From Bacillota bacterium (GTDB taxonomy: Bacteria > Bacillota > Clostridia > Lachnospirales > Lachnospiraceae), in the NCBI GenBank assembly GCA_023392615.1, contig JAEVYT010000026.1:1-64000 (forward strand): a DNA stretch of 64,000 bases. The letters are read 5' to 3'. How positions within the stretch are numbered: position 1 is the stretch's first letter; each line of letters opens with the position of its first letter. Below are positions 17,689 through 25,347 of this stretch, piece after piece. The translations under genes and the position numbers were made by a program. The notes beneath the pieces are model-generated. The model was not told where the DNA came from and did not search any database. It saw only the letters and a program-made list of their open reading frames with translations.

Positions 17689-18336
17689 GTGAAAGGGGGG
17701 ATTCCTTTAAATAAGAGAAGTAGGAATCATGGATGGAATAAGCTTTGCCGGCCGATGGGCAGAGAGATAATCGGACTAATCGGCAGCCATCATGGTGTGG
17801 GCGTTACTTTTACCGGGCTGATGCTCGCGTTTTATATGGGAGAGGAACTGGGTAAGAGAACAGCGTACCTAGAATGTAATTCGCATCATGATATGGATTT
17901 AATCCGTTGCGCTTATGATTGGAATAATGAAGATGAGAAGTCGTTCACCTTTCACCGGGTAACCTGTTATTCTGAGGTGACTTCGAATCAGATTGCAAAT
18001 ATCATGAATGAAGATTATGAGTGCATGATTCTAGACTTCGGTACAGCTTATAAGAGTAATAGAGAAGAATTATTAAGATGTAATACAAAGTTTGTAGTAG
18101 GCGGAAGGACTTCCTGGGATATTCAAAAGCTTTTGGATTTTGTAGGAGAAGTAGAGAATTTAAGTGATATCACCACTTGGAAGTACTTAGTACCTATGGC
18201 AAATGAAAAACATGTAAGAAAGTTAAAAAAAGAGTTACAAACAGAGGTCCTAGCCGTACCATTTATCGAAGAACCGGTAGGGCCCTCTAAGACCATCAAC
18301 CGTTTTTGGGAAAGGGTTTTCCGTGGTGATAGATAG
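17689..18336 (+). CDS. MinD/TadZ-like P-loop protein with atypical Walker A
   Basis: 215 residues from a GTG at 17689; the start is uncertain because the only purine-rich site (AAAGGGGGG) lies inside this N-terminus. The core begins REIIGLIGSHHGVGVTFTG, where a SIMIBI-type P-loop is expected, but neither Walker A Lys is present. LDFGTAYKSN occupies the position of the MinD-type Walker B and VGGRTSWDI that of a later strand. It is homologous to the C-terminal domain of the preceding kinase and is 28 bases downstream of it, so the two probably work together. The fold resembles CpaE/TadZ-like partitioning proteins, but no pilus genes are nearby. Function unknown. Confidence 0.65.
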   Translation: MKGGIPLNKRSRNHGWNKLCRPMGREIIGLIGSHHGVGVTFTGLMLAFYMGEELGKRTAYLECNSHHDMDLIRCAYDWNNEDEKSFTFHRVTCYSEVTSNQIANIMNEDYECMILDFGTAYKSNREELLRCNTKFVVGGRTSWDIQKLLDFVGEVENLSDITTWKYLVPMANEKHVRKLKKELQTEVLAVPFIEEPVGPSKTINRFWERVFRGDR

Positions 18337-18623
18337 CTACAGGAGTCGTTTTGGAAAGGATAAGTATAACATATCACAATGAACTTCTTATCCGAAAAAG
18401 CATAGGAGTAATACGTTAATGAAGAATTCTAGCACCCGATTCCTGATACACACAACGTAACCCTGAATAAAATATGGTGTAGTGGTTAAGCTTTGTATAA
18501 AGACAAACACAGTAGCAATTATAATCTGATAACTGACTTAAAAGCCCTCTATACTTTTTTAGTTAGTTGACTTGAGTAAAGTTAAAACTGTGATGTCTGG
18601 TAGTAAATCTGGGATGGTTTATT
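18337..18623. other. Intergenic region without a recognisable gene
   Basis: No supported coding frame. It is AT-rich sequence leading to the long hairpin at 18624; no promoter near consensus was found. Confidence 0.5.
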
Positions 18624-18718
18624 AGGAGGCCTTCCATAGTGATTTTCAGAAAACTAGCCGAGAAAAGGGGCTCCTGACTTGAAGATTTCTGATGAAAACT
18701 ACGGGAGGCCTCTTTTTT
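18624..18718 (+). terminator. Long imperfect hairpin with T-run (terminator or structured RNA)
   Basis: The left arm from 18624 (AGGAGGCCTTCC, ATAGT, TTTTCA, GAAA) pairs with the right arm ending GGAGGCCTCT at 18712, leaving a roughly 33-base loop with its own G/C-rich segments. TTTTTT follows. Mismatches are spread along a stem of about 26 pairs. It probably ends the kinase operon, but the size is unusual for a plain terminator. Confidence 0.65.
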
Positions 18719-18740
18719 GGAAAAAAAGTCGATTTTAGTA

Positions 18741-18769
18741 ATGACGATAAAGCACATTAATGCTATAAT
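18741..18769 (+). promoter_or_regulatory. Extended -10 promoter for the GH18 gene
   Basis: TATAAT at 18764-18769 with upstream TG (TGCTATAAT) and a weak ATGACG -35 at 18741-18746, 17-base spacer. Confidence 0.55.
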
Positions 18770-18806
18770 ATTGTAAAATGTGCAAATGATTTATTTGGAG
18801 GATACT

Positions 18807-20513
18807 ATGGAGAAGAAAACGAAATTAGCGATTATCGGCTCTGCTTTAGCTGTAATAATCTTAGTGATTGCCTTGATATCAGTGATTGTTGAGAAGTTTA
18901 CTCCGAGCAAAGAAATTATGAAATTGACGGATTATTATAAATTAAAGGATTCTGAAGTGGAAGTGATACTCCAGGATGCGTTCTACGATAAAAAGGGGAT
19001 TTTAATCAATGATAAAGTTTATATAGATTATGACACAATCGTAGATAATTTTAATAAGAGATTCTATTGGGACAAGAATGAAAATATATTAACATATACA
19101 ACGCCTACTGATGTGATAAGAGTAGAAGCGGATACAAAGGAGTATAGTTTAACAAAGAGTACGATACAAACGAAGAATGCTGTAGATTATCCGATCGTAA
19201 AGGTGTTTGGGGATCAGGTTTATATTGCACTGGACTTTGTGAAGCAATACTCAGATATGAATTATAAATTATATAAGGATCCAAATCGTATCGTGGTTAA
19301 TTACAAATGGGGAGATTATCTTTACTCTTCCGTGGCAAAGGGTACACAGCTTCGCTTTGAGCCCAATATTAAAAGCCCAATATTACGACAACTCGCAACC
19401 GGAACTAATTTGCAATATGTAGATAAGAAAGAAGCTCCAAAAAAAGGCTTTGTTAAGGTTATGACGGAAGACGGCGTAAAAGGATATGTTAAGAAAAACA
19501 TGCTGACTAAGGGCGAGTATAAGAAACTTGAAAGCAACTATCAAGCACCAAAGTATACCTCACAGACACGTTCGGGCAAGATAAACATGGTATTCCATCA
19601 GGTCTTTAATAAGAGTGCATCATATAATATGGAAAGTCTGGTTAGCAATACTAAGAAGGTAAATGTCATCGCTCCGACTTGGTATAGCCTCACTGATGAG
19701 TCTGGTAACTTTAACTCTTATGCAATTGATGGTTACGTGAAAAAAGCAAATAATCTTGGTATGGAAGTATGGGCAGTTGTAGATGATGTGAATAAGAAGA
19801 TTAATATGAAGGAGCTGCTCTCCTATACATCAAGAAGAGATAAATTATCCAATGCATTAATTGAAGAAGCATTGACTCATAGATTGAATGGAATTAATAT
19901 CGATTTCGAGACGATTCCTCTTGAAGCCGGTAAAGACTATATTCAATTCTTACGTGAGTTATCGGTTAAGTGCCGTAATAATGGTATTGTTCTATCAGTA
20001 GATAGCTATGTTCCATCTGCTTATTCAAAATATTATGATAGAGAAGAGCAGGGTGTTATTGCGGATTATGTGGTAGTTATGGCATATGATGAGTTCCACA
20101 CCGGTTCAGATAAACCCGGCCCCGTAGCGTCCATCGGTTTTGTAAATGAAGCAATTAAGAATATCCTTGAGATGGTTCCGAAGGAAAAAACCATCATTGG
20201 TATTCCGTTCTATTCAAGACTTTGGAAAGAAACGAATGGTTCATGGTCTGCAAGTAGTATATCGATGAAAGAGGCCAAGAATCTAATAGCAGCCAATGGT
20301 TTAAAAGCAAAATGGGACGATAAAATCGGTTGTCATTATGTAGAATATAAAAAGGATGGTTCTACCTATCGCTTGTGGCAGGAGGAAGATAAATCAATCG
20401 AAGAGAAGATGAAAGCAATCTATAACGCGGATATGGCTGGTACAGCTGCTTGGAAGCTTGGATTAGAGAGCGAAAGTGTATGGAATGTAATCATTCGTTA
20501 TCTTAATAAATAA
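18807..20513 (+). CDS. Membrane-anchored SH3-domain / GH18 glycosidase (probable wall hydrolase)
   Basis: 568 residues from the ATG at 18807 (TTTGGAGG upstream; a start nine codons earlier lacks a site). An N-terminal membrane helix (about 5-27) is followed by a copper-amine-oxidase-N-like region (about 40-160), a bacterial SH3 domain (about 165-235) and a GH18 domain (about 255-568). The catalytic segment reads NGINIDFE (361-368) with Glu368 in place, while the first Asp of DGxxxDxE is Asn. Relatives of this family include spore cortex and peptidoglycan N-acetylglucosaminidases such as YaaH/SleL and YdhD. A wall-remodelling role is inferred. Confidence 0.85.
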   Translation: MEKKTKLAIIGSALAVIILVIALISVIVEKFTPSKEIMKLTDYYKLKDSEVEVILQDAFYDKKGILINDKVYIDYDTIVDNFNKRFYWDKNENILTYTTPTDVIRVEADTKEYSLTKSTIQTKNAVDYPIVKVFGDQVYIALDFVKQYSDMNYKLYKDPNRIVVNYKWGDYLYSSVAKGTQLRFEPNIKSPILRQLATGTNLQYVDKKEAPKKGFVKVMTEDGVKGYVKKNMLTKGEYKKLESNYQAPKYTSQTRSGKINMVFHQVFNKSASYNMESLVSNTKKVNVIAPTWYSLTDESGNFNSYAIDGYVKKANNLGMEVWAVVDDVNKKINMKELLSYTSRRDKLSNALIEEALTHRLNGINIDFETIPLEAGKDYIQFLRELSVKCRNNGIVLSVDSYVPSAYSKYYDREEQGVIADYVVVMAYDEFHTGSDKPGPVASIGFVNEAIKNILEMVPKEKTIIGIPFYSRLWKETNGSWSASSISMKEAKNLIAANGLKAKWDDKIGCHYVEYKKDGSTYRLWQEEDKSIEEKMKAIYNADMAGTAAWKLGLESESVWNVIIRYLNK

Positions 20514-20530
20514 GTGCAAATTTGTGAATG

Positions 20531-20732
20531 GGCTGTTGTAAATTATTAATTTTAGATAGGAGCAAAGTATATTGCCTCACACACAGGTTGGAAGTACAGT
20601 ATTTAATAATTTGTATTTCATAGTCGGACATAAAAGTTCGCCTATGAAATACAAAATACAAACACAGTCTTCTAAACAGTGCATTATGGCAATATTACTT
20701 TGCTTCTATCAATTAATTGCTTTACAACAGCC
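20531..20732. repeat. 202-bp palindromic element A
   Basis: The whole gap between the GH18 gene and cwlD is one imperfect palindrome. The ends are GGCTGTTGTAAA (20531-20542) and its exact complement TTTACAACAGCC (20721-20732). GGAGCAAAGTATATTGCC pairs with GGCAATATTACTTTGCTTC, and the inner stem is TTGTATTTCATAG / CTATGAAATACAAA. Element B at 54807-55010 is the same family in reverse orientation. It contains no coding frame. Confidence 0.85.
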
Positions 20733-20798
20733 TTTTGTTTAGTATACCGTGAGGTACCTGTTCATAAGATATAAAGAGCATAATTGTGGAAGTTTGTT

Positions 20799-21545
20799 AT
20801 GAAAAAATATTTTAGTGTGTTCTTTTTGTTTTTTGTCTTGATTGCAATTATATTAACCTCAGAGCCTTCGATGAAGGTTATGAAGCGTATCTTCTTCACT
20901 CAGGGAAAAGATTCAGGTAATCAAATAGTAGTTGTAATTGATCCGGGACATGGCGGAAGAGATCCCGGTAAAGTGGGTATTAATAATATTCTTGAGAAGG
21001 ATATTAATTTGTGTATTTCTATGAAATTAAAGAACCTACTTGAGCAGAACGATATTAAAGTTTATATGACAAGAGAAGACGATAATGGATTGTATTCTCA
21101 ATCGGATGCGTACAAGAAAAGAGCGGATTTGGATAATCGTGTTGACTTTATTCATGAAAAGCATGCAGACATCGCAATTAGCATCCATGAGAATAGTTTT
21201 CCTGAGGAGTATGTTAAGGGAGCACAGACCTTTTATTATGATAAATCGTTAGGGGGAAAAGTGCTTGCTGAGATGATTCAGGATCAAGTTAAGAAAACAA
21301 TAGCAGATGGTAATCATCGTGTTGCCAAGTCAAATACTTCATATTATATGTTAAGGAAGACGGAATGTCCTTTAGTAATTGTGGAGTGTGGATATTTAAC
21401 AAACTATAAGGAATCGTCACTATTGATAAAAGATGACTATCAGGAGAGGATGGCTTTTGGAATTCACCTAGGCATTATGCAATATATTAATCAAAGTGGA
21501 CTAAAAGCAGGGAAATCAGATATGGATGATACAATTGATCAATAA
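20799..21545 (+). CDS. cwlD: N-acetylmuramoyl-L-alanine amidase, CwlD-type
   Basis: 248 residues from the ATG at 20799 (GTGGAAG upstream; a TTG five codons earlier is rejected). A signal-anchor helix (about 1-22) is followed by an Amidase_3 domain: VVIDPGHGGRDPG (zinc His), LEKDINL (zinc Glu), SIHENSF (second zinc His) and the catalytic-Glu segment VIVECGYLTN. CwlD cleaves peptide side chains from muramic acid to make the muramic-lactam of spore cortex; the length and anchor fit CwlD better than a large autolysin. Confidence 0.82.
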   Translation: MKKYFSVFFLFFVLIAIILTSEPSMKVMKRIFFTQGKDSGNQIVVVIDPGHGGRDPGKVGINNILEKDINLCISMKLKNLLEQNDIKVYMTREDDNGLYSQSDAYKKRADLDNRVDFIHEKHADIAISIHENSFPEEYVKGAQTFYYDKSLGGKVLAEMIQDQVKKTIADGNHRVAKSNTSYYMLRKTECPLVIVECGYLTNYKESSLLIKDDYQERMAFGIHLGIMQYINQSGLKAGKSDMDDTIDQ

Positions 21546-21580
21546 AGCGAAAACTGTCGTTAATAACAAAAATCAACTGT

Positions 21581-21609
21581 TTGATATTATTAGTATTTCA
21601 TGCTATAAT
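21581..21609 (+). promoter_or_regulatory. Promoter of tsaC-ywlE-rpiB
   Basis: TTGATA at 21581-21586, 17-base spacer, TATAAT at 21604-21609 with an extended-10 TG (TGCTATAAT), 41 bases before the tsaC ATG. Confidence 0.75.
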
Positions 21610-21650
21610 GTGTGTTACGGTTATTATCTTAACCATAGGGAGTACAAATA

Positions 21651-22706
21651 ATGATTACAAAGATTATTAAAATAGATACGAAAGATTGGCAAGAAAATAG
21701 TTTAAAAGATGCCAAAGAAATACTAGAGAACGGTGGGCTTGTAGCGTTCCCAACTGAAACGGTATACGGATTAGGTGCGGATGCACTTAATAAGAATGCA
21801 TCAAAAAAAATCTATGAAGCAAAGGGAAGACCTTCTGACAATCCGTTAATTGTTCATATTGCTTCTGTAGGTGATATGGAAGTTTTAGCGAGAGATATTC
21901 CTGATGCAGCTTATCATTTAGCGGAGGTGTTTTGGCCGGGACCCCTTACTATGATACTAAAGAAAAAGGATTGCGTTCCGACAGAGACAACAGGTGGACT
22001 TGATACCGTTGCAATTCGACTTCCGGCAAATGAAATTGCAAGACAATTGATTAAAGACTCCGGTGTTTTTGTAGCTGCGCCAAGTGCAAATCTTTCCGGA
22101 AAACCTAGTCCCACAACTGCTACTCATGTTATTCAGGATATGAATGGAAAAATTGACATGATTATTGACGGAGGGAAAGCAACACTTGGTTTGGAATCCA
22201 CAATTGTGGATCTGTCAGGGCAAGAGCCAATGATATTAAGACCTGGTTGTATTACGAAGACTATGATTGAGAATGTCATCGGGAAGATTGATTATGACCC
22301 TGCTATACTAACGATGAATCCGGATGTTAATCTGGTACCGAAGGCACCGGGTATGAAATATAGACACTATGCACCGGAAGGAACCTTAACCATCTATGAA
22401 GGAAATATCGATGAAGTAGTAAAAGCAATTAATGCTAAAACAATGCAACATTCGGAACAAGGACAGAGTGTAGGAGTTATCGCTACGGATGAAACCAAGG
22501 GTTTGTACCGATATGGGACGGTAAAAACGATTGGTTCTAGAAAGAATGAAGCAACAATTGCCGCGGGGTTGTATGCAACTCTTCGTGAATTCGATGAAAT
22601 TCATACAGAATACATTTATTCGGAGAGCTTTGCAGACAATAGTTTGGGACAGGCTATAATGAACAGACTGCTAAAAGCAGCTGGATATCAATTGGTTAGT
22701 GTATGA
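21651..22706 (+). CDS. tsaC: L-threonylcarbamoyladenylate synthase (Sua5/YwlC type)
   Basis: 351 residues: a YrdC domain (about 1-210) with the signatures AFPTETVYGLGADA, KGRPSDNPLIVH and APSANLSGKPSPT, then a linker with PGMKYRHYAP and a C-terminal Sua5 domain (about 240-350). The enzyme makes threonylcarbamoyl-AMP from Thr, bicarbonate and ATP, the first step of tRNA t6A37 modification. The long Sua5 form matches Bacillus YwlC, and the ywlC-ywlE-rpiB order is shared with Bacillus. The start has GGGAGT upstream. Confidence 0.94.
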   Translation: MITKIIKIDTKDWQENSLKDAKEILENGGLVAFPTETVYGLGADALNKNASKKIYEAKGRPSDNPLIVHIASVGDMEVLARDIPDAAYHLAEVFWPGPLTMILKKKDCVPTETTGGLDTVAIRLPANEIARQLIKDSGVFVAAPSANLSGKPSPTTATHVIQDMNGKIDMIIDGGKATLGLESTIVDLSGQEPMILRPGCITKTMIENVIGKIDYDPAILTMNPDVNLVPKAPGMKYRHYAPEGTLTIYEGNIDEVVKAINAKTMQHSEQGQSVGVIATDETKGLYRYGTVKTIGSRKNEATIAAGLYATLREFDEIHTEYIYSESFADNSLGQAIMNRLLKAAGYQLVSV

Positions 22707-22794
22707 ACTGATTTAAAAAGACAATGCTTGGATGTAAAATCAGGGGATGAAACGTGTTTTAACTGTGCTAACATGCACAATATCGGAGGTCTGT

Positions 22795-23253
22795 ATGGGG
22801 AAATATAAAAAATTAATATTCGTTTGTACAGGAAATACTTGCAGAAGCCCTATGGCGGAAGCAATCTATAAAAATTTAGAAAAAGTTAGTGAAATGCAAG
22901 TGCTTTCACGTGGACTGGTAGTACTCTTTTCTGAGCCAATCAATCCAAAGGCTGAAATTGTATTAAAAAAACATGATTTGGAATTACCGGGTCATGTTTC
23001 AAAAGGCTTAAAGGAATATGATATTGACGATGATACCATGATTCTGACAATGACTGAGAGTCAGATGAAAAAAATTCTTGAGGATTATCCTGATACCAAA
23101 AATATTTTTACAATTAAGGAATATGCCGGCGAAATAGGAGATGTAGTGGATCCTTATGGTGGAACACTAATGGATTATGAGGAATGTTACATCGAGTTAG
23201 GAAGGCTGGTTAAAAAGACATTATATAAACTTAATGAAGAAATGGAGAGATAA
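22795..23253 (+). CDS. ywlE: Low-molecular-weight phosphatase, probable protein-arginine phosphatase YwlE
   Basis: 152 residues from the ATG at 22795 with CGGAGGT upstream; a longer frame from 22747 lacks a site. The P-loop CTGNTCRS has nucleophile Cys11 and Arg17, and the C-terminal general-acid loop is DVVDPYGG. Thr15 stands where tyrosine phosphatases carry Ile. In Bacillus YwlE that Thr confers phosphoarginine specificity, so removal of McsB-type arginine phosphorylation is predicted. It sits 3 bases before rpiB. Confidence 0.85.
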   Translation: MGKYKKLIFVCTGNTCRSPMAEAIYKNLEKVSEMQVLSRGLVVLFSEPINPKAEIVLKKHDLELPGHVSKGLKEYDIDDDTMILTMTESQMKKILEDYPDTKNIFTIKEYAGEIGDVVDPYGGTLMDYEECYIELGRLVKKTLYKLNEEMER

Positions 23254-23256
23254 CAG

Positions 23257-23688
23257 ATGATAGCATTGGGAAATGATCATGGTGGATATGAAATGAAATT
23301 AGCTATAATGAAGTATCTTGATTCCAGAGGTATTGAGTACAAGGATTATGGCTGTGGCAATGTAACTGCAAGTGATTACCCGGATTATGCGCATGCGGTA
23401 GGACGAGCAATTCAGAACAAAGAATGTGAATTGGGAATCTTGATATGTGGTACTGGAATTGGGATATCCATTGCGGCGAATAAAATGAAGGGAATTCGTG
23501 CAGCATTATGCCATGATTGTTTTAGTGCAGAAGCCACCAGATTGCATAATAATGCTAACATATTAACGATGGGTGCCAGAGTAATTGGTATCGGACATGC
23601 ACTGAAAATTGTGGAGACTTTTATTGACACTCCTTTCTCAGAAGATGAGAGACATATTAGGAGAATTCAAATGTTAGAAGAGGATTGA
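23257..23688 (+). CDS. rpiB: Ribose-5-phosphate isomerase B
   Basis: 143 residues, the normal length. The motifs MIALGNDHGGYEMK, YPDYAHAVGRAI and GILICGTGIGISIAANK (containing the catalytic Cys) are intact. It interconverts ribose-5-phosphate and ribulose-5-phosphate in the pentose phosphate pathway. It is translated just behind ywlE. Its last 32 bases overlap the end of the converging DUF402 gene. Confidence 0.95.
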   Translation: MIALGNDHGGYEMKLAIMKYLDSRGIEYKDYGCGNVTASDYPDYAHAVGRAIQNKECELGILICGTGIGISIAANKMKGIRAALCHDCFSAEATRLHNNANILTMGARVIGIGHALKIVETFIDTPFSEDERHIRRIQMLEED

Positions 23689-24166
23689 GTTGTTCAATTT
23701 CATTAATCGGAGCTTGAAGTTGATCAAAGTGTTTGTTATATATTATATTAAGTAAGGAATCCAGTGTGCGCAGAGCATGCGTGGATTCCTTCTGTGTGAT
23801 TAAACCTTGTTCGGTCGCATCACATAACTCGTCAAGATCCATAATACGAACAGTACCGTCTTCATATAGAATGACATCTAGTAATAAGTCTTCAATGATG
23901 ACGGTATTTTTTTCGGAATCCTGTTTGGCTTGAATGATATCACAGTACCAATAAACAACTTTGTTGTCACAATTATATACTTTACTGACTTTATAACCTT
24001 TATCCAGATAATATGCAGAGATTCCCCGGCAGATATCCTTTCTTGGATGAAGAGTAACCCATTTTGTAATAATTAAATTATCTTGAATCACTAAAATGAT
24101 ATCGTCTTTCAAACAGATAAGTTCATTCGGGATAAAACGCCTTCTATAAAGTGTAGGTAGATTCAT
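23657..24166 (-). CDS. DUF402 family protein
   Basis: 169 residues on the minus strand with AAGGAGG before the ATG. A DUF402 core (about 30-130) is recognisable from KVYNCDNKVVYWYCDII and LLLDVILYEDGTVRIMDLDEL. Some relatives are nucleoside phosphatases or RNA-associated, but no activity can be assigned from sequence. The 3' ends of this gene and rpiB overlap by 32 bases in opposite directions, so there is no terminator between them. Confidence 0.75.
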   Translation of the reverse strand: MNLPTLYRRRFIPNELICLKDDIILVIQDNLIITKWVTLHPRKDICRGISAYYLDKGYKVSKVYNCDNKVVYWYCDIIQAKQDSEKNTVIIEDLLLDVILYEDGTVRIMDLDELCDATEQGLITQKESTHALRTLDSLLNIIYNKHFDQLQAPINEIEQLNPLLTFEFS

Positions 24167-24389
24167 AGAATAACCTCCTTTTCGGAAAACAATATGCTTG
24201 GGGTGGAAAGTTTTAACTCATTATATCATGAAAATGTGAAACGGTATAGAAAAACCATAAGAAAATATAATACTTTATATGCCTGAATTACCACAATATA
24301 CTAAACTTTTCTTCTAATCGAATAAAACTCCAAAATATGGATAAACTGATGGATGAATGAATGACCACCATCATGTGAGGAGGATTTCG

Positions 24390-25202
24390 ATGGAGAATTT
24401 AAAATTAGATCTTATTATAGAAAAACTAAAGCATACCTTCACTTTAAAACAGACTAGAATTACTTTATATATTGTACTTGTCTTATGGGTAGCCGTAGGT
24501 GCACAGGTATTTATGAATCGAATGTTTACAGATCAGGTTCAAATTACTGAAGCATTTGTAAAGTCAGATACTTCAAAAATGGAAAGTAGTTTACAAGTTG
24601 TGGCAGAATATAATAAAGAAACGTTAAGCGATAATCAAAAGAAAACGATTATTAATAACTTAGCAAATGCAATCGGGCTGGTAATAGATAAGGATATCAC
24701 TGTAACGAAAGATGCTACAAGAAGTGAAAGCTATTATTTTAAGAAAGCGAAGAAGGCATATACACAACTGGAAGTATCCAGTGTGAAGGAAAAGGACGGC
24801 CAATCTACTACAATCAGACATTATATTATTGCCAGGCTTAATATCTCTGATGGGATTAGCAGTATAGATAAATATAAGAAGGAACTTGAGAAAGCCTTTA
24901 AAGCACAGGATGTTAAGAATATCCAGACTACTCTTAAATACGAGGGTAGTAAAAACGGTACCTTAAACAAAGAGCAAAAGCATAAGATGGCAACCATGTT
25001 GGTAAAAGATCTTGAAGGAAAAATAGCTATGGAATACGATGAGGGAGATCTGTATACGGTGTATGGTTATACAGGGATGCTGAAGGATTATGTAAAATCT
25101 TTAGGCAATAAGATTAATATCCAGATAGCCATAACTTACAATGAATTGACGAATAAAACAACGGTAACTTTGGCAACACCTGTGTTGAATGATAGTTATT
25201 AA
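24390..25202 (+). CDS. YwmB-like membrane-anchored protein
   Basis: 270 residues from the ATG at 24390 with GAGGAGG upstream. One membrane helix (about 20-40, IVLVLWVAVGAQVF) is followed by an extracellular part of two similar alpha/beta halves ending NELTNKTTVTLATPVLNDSY. The layout and ending resemble the YwmB family, uncharacterised proteins linked to the spore/wall gene neighbourhood in Firmicutes. No catalytic motif is seen. It is followed by the 25213 hairpin. Confidence 0.55.
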   Translation: MENLKLDLIIEKLKHTFTLKQTRITLYIVLVLWVAVGAQVFMNRMFTDQVQITEAFVKSDTSKMESSLQVVAEYNKETLSDNQKKTIINNLANAIGLVIDKDITVTKDATRSESYYFKKAKKAYTQLEVSSVKEKDGQSTTIRHYIIARLNISDGISSIDKYKKELEKAFKAQDVKNIQTTLKYEGSKNGTLNKEQKHKMATMLVKDLEGKIAMEYDEGDLYTVYGYTGMLKDYVKSLGNKINIQIAITYNELTNKTTVTLATPVLNDSY

Positions 25203-25212
25203 GAATAATTAA

Positions 25213-25305
25213 TAGGGAGCAGCATTACTCCAATAAAGATTTCTAGGCGAGAAGCATGGATGGCTTACTCAGTCTTGAAAACTTATGGAATAATATTGCT
25301 CCCTA
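25213..25305. repeat. 93-bp hairpin element D between converging genes
   Basis: TAGGGAGCA at the left pairs with TGCTCCCTA at the right; ATTACTCC pairs imperfectly with GGAATAAT, and a weaker inner stem follows. There is no long T-run. Its termini (GGGAGCAATATTATTCCATAA read from the right) resemble the GGAGCAAT...CCATAA blocks of the 202/204-bp palindromes. It may also terminate the two converging genes. Confidence 0.6.
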
Positions 25306-25347
25306 ATGCTATATAATACTATTATGATTGATACGCGAAGAAGGGTT

